In this document: positions 25,594 through 34,113 of the stretch, one piece after another | Numbering within the stretch: the first letter of the stretch is position 1 | How the letters are laid out: the number at the start of each line of letters is the position of its first letter | The notes under the pieces: generated by a model | Seen by the model: the letters and a program-made list of their open reading frames with translations, nothing else | What the model was told of the DNA's origin: nothing | The model's database searches: none | Made by a program: the position numbers and the translations under genes | Origin: an uncultured Eubacteriales bacterium | GTDB lineage: Bacteria > Bacillota > Clostridia > Oscillospirales > Acutalibacteraceae | Reading direction: 5' to 3' | Length of the DNA: 64,000 nucleotides | Assembly (NCBI GenBank): GCA_910580045.1 | Contig: CAJTXF010000003.1 | Span: 1-64,000, forward strand

Positions 25594-26577
25594 ATGGACC
25601 GTGCCGCGCTGAAAGCCATCCTGGAAAATTACGGTATCAAGGACATAACCCAATACCAGGAGAACGACTCCACCAAGGATGGGGATTTCCGTTTAAATAT
25701 TTTCATTGACGGGAAATATGTCCTGCGAATCAACGATGCGGTCATTACAGAGGAGCGGCTGGCCTCGATTTCCCGGCTGTGCGAAAGATACCGTGAAATC
25801 GGCGTAGCCACGCCCAGGCTGTACAAGAACCTTTCCGGGCGCTATCTGACCCCTTGGGAGGGCCGTGTCTGCTACTTGTCCGACTATCTGGAAGGCCAGA
25901 CCGAGCGTGAAGCTCAGGATTCCTGCAACCATGAGCAGGTGCGCCGGGAGGTTCTGCGCTCCATTGGCCTGCTGTCCAGAAAGTATTCGGGCTGTGATTT
26001 ATCACCCGCAAATTCTATGTGGAGCATAATTGATTTGGCCCCGCTGGACGTGGATATTGACGAGAAGCAGGACAACTTGAACACTCTGGTGGAGGCCCTG
26101 CATAAGCTGGGCGAGTCCGAATTGGCCCAAAAGGTATCCGAGTTCAACAGGGCAAAGCGTGAGCGCATCAAGGCCGTATATAAGCGCTTGCCCCGTTGCG
26201 TGATACAGGGAGATTTGAACTGGTCGAACATTATGGTTGAGAATGACCATTTCGCGGGGCTTATTGACTTCAATATGGCGGGCACGGAGGTGAATATTAA
26301 CCACTTCTGCGCTGAGACCAACGGGGGCATCCCGGAGGAGGATTTTGACAGGAAAACCGCCGGGGAGCTCTATAACGAGTGGCGGTTCCGGCAGGACAGC
26401 GATTTGGAAATCGTCCTCCGGGAGTACCCGCTGAACCAGTTGGAGGCCGATACGATTGACGATTACCGCAGCATTGTGCTGATTTCCCAGTACCCGAACG
26501 TGACGGCGTTTCTGGAGTTTTTGGAGCGGAATCGGGAAAAGGCGGTACAGCTAATCCAGCTGATACTACACAGATGA
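25594..26577 (+). CDS. Kinase-fold phosphotransferase (APH-like)
   Basis: A 327-residue protein with the aminoglycoside/choline-kinase fold. The catalytic loop reads CVIQGDLNWSNIMV (Asp as base, Asn for Mg) and the second Mg-binding segment LIDFNMAG. Brenner's usual HGD is changed to QGD. The N-terminal lobe has NIFIDGKYVLRI. The substrate may be a small molecule; antibiotic resistance cannot be inferred. GGAAGGGGGAG precedes the ATG. A second gene of this fold lies after hydF. Confidence 0.75.
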   Translation: MDRAALKAILENYGIKDITQYQENDSTKDGDFRLNIFIDGKYVLRINDAVITEERLASISRLCERYREIGVATPRLYKNLSGRYLTPWEGRVCYLSDYLEGQTEREAQDSCNHEQVRREVLRSIGLLSRKYSGCDLSPANSMWSIIDLAPLDVDIDEKQDNLNTLVEALHKLGESELAQKVSEFNRAKRERIKAVYKRLPRCVIQGDLNWSNIMVENDHFAGLIDFNMAGTEVNINHFCAETNGGIPEEDFDRKTAGELYNEWRFRQDSDLEIVLREYPLNQLEADTIDDYRSIVLISQYPNVTAFLEFLERNREKAVQLIQLILHR

Positions 26578-26590
26578 AAGGAGCTTCACC

Positions 26591-26791
26591 ATGAGAAAAT
26601 GTCTGCGCTGTGATACTGAAATGCAGGAGGGATATGCCCTGTATGATGAGTCGTTTCACGGCCGGGTGCTGCTGGGGAAGGAAAAGAAGTTTTTTCCAAA
26701 AATCCAGGGCAAGCTGCGCTGTGCTGTGTGCCCGGAATGTGGCTATACGGAGCTGTATGTAGAGAATTCCGCTAAAGGAGAGGACCTATGA
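26591..26791 (+). CDS. Small zinc-ribbon protein
   Basis: A 66-residue protein with two Cys pairs, CLRC near the start and CPEC near residue 50 (CAVCPECGYTELYV), arranged like a zinc ribbon. Its function is unknown; proteins of this kind are often annotated as nucleic-acid-binding. AAAGGAG precedes the ATG. The stop overlaps the start of the flavodoxin-like gene (ATGA), suggesting coupling. Confidence 0.6.
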   Translation: MRKCLRCDTEMQEGYALYDESFHGRVLLGKEKKFFPKIQGKLRCAVCPECGYTELYVENSAKGEDL

Positions 26792-27240
26792 ATCAGACGG
26801 CAATCGTCTGCTTTTCCAACCATCATGAAAACACAAAGCGGCTGGTTTCCGCCGCCGGGGAAGCGGATATTTTCCCCGTGGGCCAGGTGACGGCAGAGGA
26901 GCTTTCCTCATACAGGCTGATTGGGTTTGCCTCTGGCATTTATATGGGCAAGCCCCATGCCAGCCTGCTGGATTTGGCTGCCTCTATCGCACAGCAGCGG
27001 AAAGGGAATTTGCCCCGGGTTTTCGCGGTATGCACCAGCGGCAGCGGAAGCAAGGGATATATCCGCGGCTTCCAGGCCCGGTTGGAGGAGCTGGGCCTGG
27101 AGGTGGCGGGAGCTTTTTCCTGCAAAGGCTACGACACTTTCGGCCCCTGGAAGCTGGTGGGAGGCATTGCAAAGCACCACCCGAACCAGCGGGATTTGGA
27201 TAGGTTCCAGGATTTTTTGAAGGGGCTGGCGGAATCGTAA
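26788..27240 (+). CDS. Flavodoxin-like protein
   Basis: A 150-residue alpha/beta protein resembling short flavodoxins. The N-terminal phosphate loop CFSNHHENTKRL stands where flavodoxins have T/SxTGNT, followed by IGFASGIYMGKPHASLLDL and the conserved-looking late segment CKGYDTFGPWKLVGGIAKHHPN. FMN binding is inferred. It may carry electrons near the hydrogenase maturation genes, but no direct link is visible. AAAGGAG precedes the ATG and it overlaps the zinc-ribbon gene by 4 bases. Confidence 0.75.
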   Translation: MNQTAIVCFSNHHENTKRLVSAAGEADIFPVGQVTAEELSSYRLIGFASGIYMGKPHASLLDLAASIAQQRKGNLPRVFAVCTSGSGSKGYIRGFQARLEELGLEVAGAFSCKGYDTFGPWKLVGGIAKHHPNQRDLDRFQDFLKGLAES

Positions 27241-27255
27241 AGGAAGGAATGCGGT

Positions 27256-27394
27256 ATGATTGTAAAGGATGCGAAAGGAAACGAGCTTTTGGACATCCTC
27301 CCTGTGGAGGAATCAGAAGCAGATGCGCTCTACAGCCGGATACGGGGAAAAGAGGGCCCCTATTGATGAAGCGCTGCTGGAATATTGGAAATGA
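27256..27394 (+). pseudogene. Small gene of unknown function, probably frameshifted
   Basis: From the ATG at 27256 (after AAAGGAAGG) a frame reads MIVKDAKGNELLDILPVEES and on to residue 36, then stops at 27364. Moving one frame at GAAAAGAGGG (about 27347) gives APIDEALLEYWK and a stop at 27392-27394, directly before the ribosome-binding site of the next gene. The joined product would be about 45 residues. The fit suggests a broken small gene rather than chance. No family is recognised. Confidence 0.4.
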
Positions 27395-27404
27395 GGGAAC
27401 AGGA

Positions 27405-27810
27405 ATGAGCAGATTCAGCGAGAAAGGCTATTTTGTAAAGGAGAACGCCCCTATTTACCTGACTCCTGATATGGACAGGACAGCGAAATGGTTTGAGGGC
27501 GTGCTGGGCTGGTACAGCAATATTGTGGAGAGGGACGGACAGGGCCGGGGGATGTATGGCGTTGTGTTCGATATTCCGCCGGAGGTGGAGAGCACCCATC
27601 TGGCCCCGTTCACAGGCTTTCAGATGTTCGCGGGAGAGCCTGCGGGCAGAGAGATTTCCTTCATGCAGGTGCAGGGGGTAGAGCAGTTGTACGAATAATG
27701 TCATTGCCAGGGGCTGGACGGGCATCACACCCGTAGAGACTCGGCCCTGGGGCGGCAGGGTATGCACAATCACAACCATTGACGGATATACTATCCGGGT
27801 TTTTGAGTAA
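27405..27810 (+). pseudogene. VOC/glyoxalase-like protein, frameshifted
   Basis: The frame from the ATG at 27405 encodes a VOC-like half domain (NAPIYLTPDMDRTAKWFEGV, GREISFMQVQGVEQLYE) and stops at 27698. The expected C-terminal strands continue in another frame: NNVIARGWTGITPVETRPWG, then RVCTITTIDGYTIRVFE and a stop at 27810. One extra base or two missing bases near 27695 would join them. The complete protein would be about 134 residues, the usual size. The gene ends 58 bases before hydF. Confidence 0.75.
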
Positions 27811-27868
27811 CAAAAAAGTGCTGCATGGTGGCAAAAATAGTATCAAAGTTGAAAGGAGAAAGTACACA

Positions 27869-29074
27869 ATGAGCCTGAATGAAACCGTTTCCGCCGAGCG
27901 ACCCCATATCGCCTTTTTCGGTATGCGCAACGCGGGAAAGTCCAGTCTTGTAAACGCTGTGACCGGCCAGCAGCTGGCGGTGGTCTCTGATGTAAAAGGC
28001 ACCACCACAGACCCGGTAAAAAAGGCCATGGAGCTGCTGCCCATCGGCCCGGTAGTGATTATTGACACACCCGGCCTGGATGACGAGGGGGAGCTGGGTG
28101 CTCTGCGGGTACAAAAGGCCCGGGAGATACTGGCGAAAACAGACATCGCCGTGCTGGTGGTGGACGCCCAAACCGGAATGAGCCCCCAAGATTTGGAGCT
28201 GCTGTCCCTGTTCCGGGAGAGGGGACTGCCCTATATCACTGCCTTGAACAAGGCCGATTTGTTGAAGGAGAGACCAGTTCCGACAGAGGGGCAGCTGCTC
28301 GTCAGTGCCAAGACAGGGGAGAATATCGTCACGTTGAAGGAGAAGCTGGGGGCTTTTGCGGGCAAGGCGGAGAACCAGCGGAAGATTGTGTCCGACTTGC
28401 TCTCGCCCGGAGATTTGGCTGTGCTGGTGACTCCCATTGACGCTGCCGCTCCGAAGGGACGCATGATTCTGCCTCAGCAGCAGACCATGCGGGATATTTT
28501 GGATGCCCACTGTGCGTTTGTCACTTGTCAGACCCAGGAACTGGCCGCAACCCTGCATACCTTGGCAGTCAAGCCTAAAATTGTGATTACTGACTCGCAA
28601 GCCTTTGAAAAGGTGGCAGAGAACACCCCGGCGGATGTGCTGCTCACCTCTTTCTCTATCTTGTTTGCCCGGTACAAGGGCAGCCTGCCCTTGCTGGTCA
28701 AGGGAGCGGCCCGGCTGGCTGCTCTGAAAGACGGCGACAGGGTGCTTATCTCTGAGGGCTGCACCCACCACCGCCAATGCGGAGACATCGGAACAGTGAA
28801 GCTGCCTGCCTGGATTGAGAAATATACAGGCGTTAAGCCCCAGTACAGCTTTACCTCTGGCGGTGAATTCCCGGAGGACCCAGCAGGATATCAGCTTGTC
28901 ATCCACTGCGGAGGGTGTATGCTCAACGAGAAGGAGATGCAGAGCCGTGTGGCCCGGGCAAAAGCGGCGGGAGTCCCCATCGTTAACTATGGTATAGCCA
29001 TTGCCCAGATGCACGGCATTCTGCGCCGGAGCCTGGAGGCATTCCCAGAGGTGCTGAAGTTGCTGGATAAATAA
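27869..29074 (+). CDS. hydF: [FeFe] hydrogenase maturation GTPase HydF
   Basis: A 401-residue scaffold protein that carries the diiron precursor to apo-hydrogenase. The GTPase domain shows the P-loop GMRNAGKSS (18-26), the G2 region KGTTTDPV and G3 DTPGLDD. G4 reads NKAD. The C-terminal cluster-binding region has Cys298-x-His300 and HCGGC (Cys347, Cys350), the CxH...HCxxC signature. The ATG at 27869 follows GAAAGGAG; a longer frame reaches back into the broken VOC gene and was cut. HydE, HydG and HydF are thus all present. Confidence 0.96.
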   Translation: MSLNETVSAERPHIAFFGMRNAGKSSLVNAVTGQQLAVVSDVKGTTTDPVKKAMELLPIGPVVIIDTPGLDDEGELGALRVQKAREILAKTDIAVLVVDAQTGMSPQDLELLSLFRERGLPYITALNKADLLKERPVPTEGQLLVSAKTGENIVTLKEKLGAFAGKAENQRKIVSDLLSPGDLAVLVTPIDAAAPKGRMILPQQQTMRDILDAHCAFVTCQTQELAATLHTLAVKPKIVITDSQAFEKVAENTPADVLLTSFSILFARYKGSLPLLVKGAARLAALKDGDRVLISEGCTHHRQCGDIGTVKLPAWIEKYTGVKPQYSFTSGGEFPEDPAGYQLVIHCGGCMLNEKEMQSRVARAKAAGVPIVNYGIAIAQMHGILRRSLEAFPEVLKLLDK

Positions 29075-29087
29075 CGCGGAGGCAAAT

Positions 29088-29984
29088 ATGGAGATTTTGC
29101 AGGAGATAAATGCCTGGTATCCCATCTCATTCGATAAGCTGGAGCTGCTGCGGGACAGCGGCAGCTTGGCTTATGCGGCATATTCGGAAGGACAGAAATA
29201 TTTTTTGCGGCTCATTAAGCCTTCTTTGGCAGAGCCAGCTGTTACAGGTACACAGGTACAGGTATTCCTGCAAAAACGGGGGTTTCCAGTGCCTGCCGTT
29301 TATCTGACCAAGGAGGGCGCACCTTACGCTCCCTATGAGGGCGGCCTGCTGGTTCTCTACGAATTTCTTGAAGGAGAGGACTCTCAGCCGGAGCGGGATA
29401 TAGAAGCTATCGGCACACTGGTGGGCCGCCTCCATCGGGAAATGAGGGAATATACCGGATTGCTGCCTGTTCGGGACAAGCAGTTTTATATTGGGCGCTA
29501 TGTAGATATCCTACGGAAGAAGGAGTACCCCAAAGCGGAGGAATACGCTGTGTACGGAGACGCGCTATGGGAGCAGCTAAAGCTGCTGCCCATGGGCTAC
29601 TGCCATGGGGATATGTACTCTGGAAATATCCGCCGGACAAAAGAGGGTAAGCTGTATGTTCACGATTTTGATACCTCTTGCATAGGATTCCCTATGTATG
29701 ATGCTGCATTGATTTGCGATGCCACCGAGTATTTCCTTTATGCGGAAGAGAACTTGGCCAAGTCTGAGCTGCTGCTTGAGCGCTTTTTGCCTAAATATAG
29801 GCTGGAGAGCCATATAAGCCAGGAAGAGACAGGTGCTTTTCACGCCCTGATTGCTATGCAGCATTTTTCTACGCAGGCCACCATTGTGGAGCTGTTCGGT
29901 CCCGACTGCTTAGATGACCGGGATATTGATGGCCAGTTGGAGTGGCTTCTCCGCTGGCGAGAGCAATATGAGCTATCTCAATGA
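29088..29984 (+). CDS. Kinase-fold phosphotransferase (APH/CotH-like kinase superfamily)
   Basis: A 298-residue protein with the aminoglycoside/choline-kinase fold. The nucleotide-binding N-lobe is seen in YAAYSEGQKYFLRLIKP, the catalytic loop is YCHGDMYSGNI (canonical HGD) and the metal segment YVHDFDTSCIGFP. It could also be read as a spore-coat-type kinase such as CotS. The substrate is unknown. GGAGG precedes the ATG and the gene lies 13 bases after hydF, ending at a terminator. Confidence 0.75.
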   Translation: MEILQEINAWYPISFDKLELLRDSGSLAYAAYSEGQKYFLRLIKPSLAEPAVTGTQVQVFLQKRGFPVPAVYLTKEGAPYAPYEGGLLVLYEFLEGEDSQPERDIEAIGTLVGRLHREMREYTGLLPVRDKQFYIGRYVDILRKKEYPKAEEYAVYGDALWEQLKLLPMGYCHGDMYSGNIRRTKEGKLYVHDFDTSCIGFPMYDAALICDATEYFLYAEENLAKSELLLERFLPKYRLESHISQEETGAFHALIAMQHFSTQATIVELFGPDCLDDRDIDGQLEWLLRWREQYELSQ

Positions 29985-30030
29985 AAAAGTCACACCCTAC
30001 TCCAAAACTTGGAGCAGGGTGTGACTTTTA
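29985..30030 (+). terminator. Bidirectional terminator closing the hydrogenase maturation region
   Basis: AAAAGTCACACCCT.CTCC pairs with GGAG..GGGTGTGACTTTT around AAAACTT. A-tract and T-tract flank the stem, so it can serve both the plus-strand operon and the convergent gene at 30028. Confidence 0.85.
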
Positions 30031-30477
30031 TACCTGAGCCAGACAGGGCTGTTCACTGGGCTGGGAGGAGTGAGGTATCTCCCGGATGATGCCGCTCTGA
30101 GAGGAGACAGTAATTTTTGTCAGCGCCGAGGCCGTACCGAGAAAGCGCAGTGTATACTGGCCCTCTTTTTTCAAAGGCCCCACTGGCTGTGTAAAGATAA
30201 TACTTTCCCGCACGTCCCGCTGCCAGATGGCGTGACCGGTTTGGGCATCTTCTATTAGAATGGAGCCGCTGCTGCCGCTGGTCTCGACAATGAAGTCCAA
30301 TTCCAGCTCAGCGACGTCCTGTGTAACACGGAATGCCTGTTCATCTTGGGCATAGGCAGCTCTGCGGGGCTCTAAAGTCACATAGAATACCGCGCCCGGC
30401 ATACAGCCAGAGATGGCCAACAGGGCATTTAAGATGAAGTCCAGATTGCTGCTTTGTGTGAGGAAATTTGTTTTCAC
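30028..30477 (-). CDS. Hypothetical protein, possibly sporulation-expressed
   Basis: A 149-residue protein of unknown function. Residues 12-32 are hydrophobic; the rest looks beta-rich (ELDFIVETSGSSGSILIED, YTLRFLGTASALTKITVSS), like a small beta-sandwich. The GTG start at 30477 is preceded by AAAGGAG. Upstream, GAATGTT-N13-GATACAAT resembles a sigma-E promoter, which hints at expression in the mother cell. It stands alone between convergent and divergent neighbours. Confidence 0.6.
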   Translation of the reverse strand: MKTNFLTQSSNLDFILNALLAISGCMPGAVFYVTLEPRRAAYAQDEQAFRVTQDVAELELDFIVETSGSSGSILIEDAQTGHAIWQRDVRESIIFTQPVGPLKKEGQYTLRFLGTASALTKITVSSQSGIIREIPHSSQPSEQPCLAQV

Positions 30478-30507
30478 GGCAGAGGCTCCTTTGCGTTTGT
30501 TTTCTAT

Positions 30508-30535
30508 ATTGTATCGAAGGAGTATTAAAACATTC
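30508..30535 (-). promoter_or_regulatory. Sigma-E-like promoter of the hypothetical gene at 30477
   Basis: On the minus strand GAATGTT (30535-30529), 13 bases, GATACAAT (30515-30508). It fits 6 of 7 and 7 of 8 positions of the sigma-E boxes as remembered from Bacillus, with the same 13-base gap as the sipL promoter here. Confidence 0.45.
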
Positions 30536-30610
30536 CCTAGCTGTTGCTTACGTTTTTCTTAACGCCAAATCAAAACTGACTTTTGGAGGATAGCTCTGCC
30601 GGAAACCGGC

Positions 30611-30639
30611 TTGCAGTTTTGAAGACTTTGTGGTAGAAT
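30611..30639 (+). promoter_or_regulatory. Sigma-A promoter of miaB
   Basis: TTGCAG (30611-30616), 17 bases, TAGAAT (30634-30639). It lies inside the most upstream version of the miaB frame, so translation must start further down. Confidence 0.65.
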
Positions 30640-30692
30640 ATAAAAATCAGTATTTGGAAAGTATGAAGCGCACAGCAGAAAGGATAGGGCTG

Positions 30693-32069
30693 ATGGAGAC
30701 AGCAGCATATATATCAGACGTACGTCAGAGAATGGGCGAGAGGGTAAGCGGTACACCGCTGGCCTTTGTGCGTACCTATGGCTGCCAGCAGAATGTGGCA
30801 GATGGTGAGAAAATCAAGGGCTTGCTGGCCCAAATGGGCTTTGGCTTTGCGGACTCCCCGGAAGAGGCGGACTTTATCCTCTTCAACACCTGTGCGGTCC
30901 GAGAGCATGCGGAGGACAGGGTATTTGGAAATGTAGGGGCATTAAAGCACCTAAAGCGCAGGCGGCCTGGGCTGATTGTGGCTGTTTGCGGCTGTATGAC
31001 CGAGCAGCAGCCAGTAGCGGAACGCCTGCAAAAAACCTTCCCCTTTGTAGACTTAGTGTTTGGAACCCACGTTATCCACCGCTTGCCCGAGCTGCTCTGC
31101 CAGCTGCTTACTGAGCAGCGGCAGATTATGCTTTTGGGCCATGAGGAGAAAACCATCCGGGAGGATATTCCCATCCGCCGGGATGGAGGCGCCCGGGCTT
31201 GGGTGACAGCCATGTATGGCTGCGATAATTTCTGCTCCTACTGCATTGTGCCCTATGTGCGCGGGCGGGAAAAAAGCCGCCGCCCAGAGGATATTGTTGG
31301 GGAGTGCCGGGAACTGGTAGAGGCAGGGTATAAGGAAATCACCCTATTGGGTCAGAACGTAAACTCTTACGGCAAGGGGCTGGCTCAGCCAGTGAATTTT
31401 GCGGAGCTGCTGCGGCAGCTGGATGCCATTGAGGGTGATTACCGCCTGCGGTTTATGACTTCTCACCCAAAAGATGCCTCGAAAGAGCTGTTTGATGTGA
31501 TGGCCGCCAGTAAACATATTCCTCACCATATTCACCTTCCTTTCCAGTCTGGGAATGACAGAGTGCTGGGGGAGATGAACCGCCGGTATGACAGAACAAA
31601 GTACCTGTCGCTGATTGCATATGCCAGGAAAGTCATGCCGGATATTACCTTTACCTCTGATGTGATTGTGGGCTTCCCTGGGGAAAGCTATGAGGAGTTT
31701 TTGGACACAGTCAGTTTAATTCGGCAGGTGGAATTTGTAAACCTGTTTACCTTTATCTATTCACCCCGGCCCGGCACAAAAGCAGCATCCATGCCGGACC
31801 CTGTCTCTCATGAGGAGAAAACCCGGTGGTTCGCGGAACTGCTGAAAGTCCAGGAGGAGATTGCCAGTCAGAACTGCCGAAAGCTGGCTGGCAGTGTGCA
31901 GCGGGTACTTGTGGAGAATAAGGATGAGAAAAGCGGTCTGCTTTCCGGACGCACGGCAGGCAGTTTAACCGTGCTGTTCCCTGGCGGAGAGGAACTGGTG
32001 GGCCAGTTCGCTCGGGTTGAGGTAACGGAAGCCCGGGGGTGGAACCTGCGGGGCAGAATCTGCAAATAG
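30693..32069 (+). CDS. miaB: tRNA-2-methylthio-N6-isopentenyladenosine synthase MiaB
   Basis: A 458-residue radical SAM methylthiotransferase that adds a methylthio group to i6A37 of tRNAs. The N-terminal domain has three cluster Cys (TYGCQQN at Cys31, NTCAVRE, VCGCMTE). The radical SAM motif is CDNFCSYCIVPYVRGRE and a TRAM domain closes the protein. The ATG at 30693 is preceded by AGAAAGG; ATG 30663 is possible but its ribosome-binding site is too close. MiaA, which makes the substrate, is encoded at 41.5 kb. Confidence 0.95.
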   Translation: METAAYISDVRQRMGERVSGTPLAFVRTYGCQQNVADGEKIKGLLAQMGFGFADSPEEADFILFNTCAVREHAEDRVFGNVGALKHLKRRRPGLIVAVCGCMTEQQPVAERLQKTFPFVDLVFGTHVIHRLPELLCQLLTEQRQIMLLGHEEKTIREDIPIRRDGGARAWVTAMYGCDNFCSYCIVPYVRGREKSRRPEDIVGECRELVEAGYKEITLLGQNVNSYGKGLAQPVNFAELLRQLDAIEGDYRLRFMTSHPKDASKELFDVMAASKHIPHHIHLPFQSGNDRVLGEMNRRYDRTKYLSLIAYARKVMPDITFTSDVIVGFPGESYEEFLDTVSLIRQVEFVNLFTFIYSPRPGTKAASMPDPVSHEEKTRWFAELLKVQEEIASQNCRKLAGSVQRVLVENKDEKSGLLSGRTAGSLTVLFPGGEELVGQFARVEVTEARGWNLRGRICK

Positions 32070-32095
32070 ACAAATAAAAAGGAAGGTGTATCTAT

Positions 32096-32551
32096 ATGAC
32101 GAAAAAAAGAGGCTTCGCACTGGCTCTGTGCTGTGTTGGGGCGGTGCTGGTGTTGACTGTTGGATTCTGGGCTCTTTATTCCAGCATGAGAAGCTATGAA
32201 CTCCATTTGCCGGACTTTGCAGACCTGAAAAGCATCACTCTGACCCAGCCGGGCGGGGAAGAGGTAGAACTTGTGGACGCCCGCGCAGAGGACGTGTTGT
32301 TTCTCCTGAAAGGGAACGGCAGAACCACAAACACTGAGAGCATTCAGGACGCGCCGGTAAATGTGGAGAACTGGATTAAGGTGGATATGAATTTCTGGGA
32401 GAGCGGGACCTCCACGCTGTTTGTCTGCCACAGGCCTGAAAGCCGGAATGGAGAGTATTTCATTGAGCAGCCCTATAATGGAATATATGAGATATCGGGA
32501 GAGGAATACAACTCCATTCAAAAATACGCGGAACAGGAGGCGGCAGGATGA
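32096..32551 (+). CDS. DUF5301-like membrane-anchored protein
   Basis: A 151-residue protein with one N-terminal membrane segment or uncleaved signal (ALALCCVGAVLVLTVGFWAL) and an outward domain containing SIQDAPVNVENWIKVD and EYFIEQPYNGIYEI, a pattern that recalls small secreted DUF5301 proteins. Function unknown. GGAAGG precedes the ATG by 12 bases. It is 26 bases after miaB and overlaps the next gene by 4 bases. Confidence 0.6.
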   Translation: MTKKRGFALALCCVGAVLVLTVGFWALYSSMRSYELHLPDFADLKSITLTQPGGEEVELVDARAEDVLFLLKGNGRTTNTESIQDAPVNVENWIKVDMNFWESGTSTLFVCHRPESRNGEYFIEQPYNGIYEISGEEYNSIQKYAEQEAAG

Positions 32552-33105
32552 AAATTTTGCTTTTCAATGCCAGCCCGAAGAAGACCGGCGCGACACAAGA
32601 AATACTGCTGGCGGTCAAGGAAACCTGCCCAGCAGGGACAGAGCTGCTCTGCTTGGGTGACTTCAACATCCAGTATTGTCTTGGCTGCAAAAGGTGCTAT
32701 GGTACTTGCCGCTGTGTATGGCAGGACGACATGGAGACACTTTTGGATAAGATAGACGAAGCAGACGTGCTGGTCATTGCCGCGCCCTCCTATTGGGCGG
32801 ATGTGCCCGGACAGTTTAAGGTGTTCATTGACCGGTGTACTCCTTTCAGCGATACAAATCCAAACCCCAATCGTCGTGTAATGTCAACGGGAAAACGCTG
32901 CTATGCCATTGCGCTGCGAACGGGCACACGGCCCGGGGAGTGCCAGCACATCATTGAGACAGTAGAGCATTGGTGTGGTCATATGGGGATAGACTTTGCT
33001 GGAAGTCAGTATTTCTGCCAAATTGAAAACAAAGGAGATATCGGGCCCAGAAAGCCGGCTATCCGTGCCCAGGCGGCAGAATGGTTTGGAAGTTCAGGGC
33101 TTTAG
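32548..33105 (+). CDS. Flavodoxin-fold NAD(P)H:FMN reductase-like protein
   Basis: A 185-residue protein of the NADPH-dependent FMN reductase/flavodoxin family. The phosphate loop is LFNASPKKTGATQEIL and the flavin-contacting loop APSYWADVPGQFKVFIDR. A CLGCKRCYGTCRC cluster of Cys around 48-58 matches iron-sulfur-flavoprotein-like members, which may hold an Fe-S cluster. It overlaps the DUF5301-like gene by 4 bases. The redox partner is unknown. Confidence 0.8.
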   Translation: MKILLFNASPKKTGATQEILLAVKETCPAGTELLCLGDFNIQYCLGCKRCYGTCRCVWQDDMETLLDKIDEADVLVIAAPSYWADVPGQFKVFIDRCTPFSDTNPNPNRRVMSTGKRCYAIALRTGTRPGECQHIIETVEHWCGHMGIDFAGSQYFCQIENKGDIGPRKPAIRAQAAEWFGSSGL

Positions 33106-33140
33106 TACATAAGAAATCTTTTGTATAATTGGAGGGCAAA

Positions 33141-33553
33141 GTGGACGCTGTATTCGCAAAATGCGGGACGCGCTGCGATTTGTGCTTGATTTACCGGCCC
33201 AATGTGGAGCGGGAGGACCGGCGTGCGGAAATCTGTGGGGTATGGAAAAAGCAAAGACCTAATTTTGACGGCAACCCAAGCACGATTATTTGTGATGGTT
33301 GTGCCAGCACGCATGAAGACGCAGTCTCAAGAACTGCAAGACTCAGAAGTGTGTGCTTGAGAAAGGACTTACCCACTGCGGCTACTGTGAGAGCTACCCC
33401 TGCAAAATCTTTCCTGCAGAGCCCTCGCCAGAGGAGATTGCCCGCATGATTGACGCGGAAAAGCTATGGAGCTGGGAGGAGGAGAAGCTGATGCAGGCAT
33501 ACGCCTGTAAAAAGTTTATGGATGCCTTCCGAAAGGAGCGCGGCTTGGGATGA
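33141..33553 (+). pseudogene. DUF3795-like Cys-rich protein, frameshifted
   Basis: The first frame starts at GTG 33141 behind GGAGGG and gives DAVFAKCGTRCDLCLIYRPN up to CDGCAST. After about 33330 the frame is lost. The next frame continues as KNCKTQKCVLEKGLTHCGYC, then YPCKIF, and ends at 33553. One missing base near 33331 would restore a protein of about 137 residues with the Cys pattern of DUF3795. The stop overlaps the start of the next gene (ATGA), as expected for an operon. Confidence 0.7.
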
Positions 33554-34077
33554 ATGTGTACGAACTGAATGAGGAGAGTGCCAGAGCCGTAGCAGAGCTT
33601 ATGCACAGAATAAAACCAGAGTGGTGGCCTACCTTTAGAGAGGCTTACGGCCAGTTGACGGATATTGACGAGACGATTAAAACCGTTGGCTGGTATCTGG
33701 GCGAGGATGCAGAAACGCCCAAGGGCTGGATTCTGTGCCGGGAGCTGGTGGGGTATAGAGCTTTGGAATTGGAGTGCAGCGGCTTTGACGATCATGGGAC
33801 CTTCAAGCTGGAGCATAAGCTGGACGAGCTGTTTCTTGCAGCAGAGGCCTATGCCAGGAAAAAGGGGTATCTGACCTTTCGCAGCGGAATTAGCTCCCAG
33901 GGCTTCAATATTCACGAAAAGCCTTTAGACAGTATTTCTGACGCCATGGCCAGTCTGCAAAGCAGCCGGGTTGATTATCTTTGGTATCTGGAGCATGGCT
34001 TTCGGGTGATAGGTATCCACCCCAACGCCTATCGCCCTGGATTTCATTTGATTCTTTTGGGTAAGGATTTGAGCTAG
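33550..34077 (+). CDS. GNAT-like acetyltransferase
   Basis: A 175-residue protein with a weak GNAT pattern: TVGWYLGEDAETPKGWILCR as the opening strands, FKLEHKLDELFLAAEAYARK as the cofactor helix region, and a final strand FRVIGIHPNAYRPGFHLILL. The pyrophosphate loop is poorly conserved, so acetyl-CoA binding is uncertain. The start overlaps the broken DUF3795-like gene by 4 bases and AAAGGAG lies about 16 bases upstream. Confidence 0.6.
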   Translation: MNVYELNEESARAVAELMHRIKPEWWPTFREAYGQLTDIDETIKTVGWYLGEDAETPKGWILCRELVGYRALELECSGFDDHGTFKLEHKLDELFLAAEAYARKKGYLTFRSGISSQGFNIHEKPLDSISDAMASLQSSRVDYLWYLEHGFRVIGIHPNAYRPGFHLILLGKDLS

Positions 34078-34113
34078 CCATTGCCGCGATTGGCTTAGGA
34101 AAGGAGAAATGAT

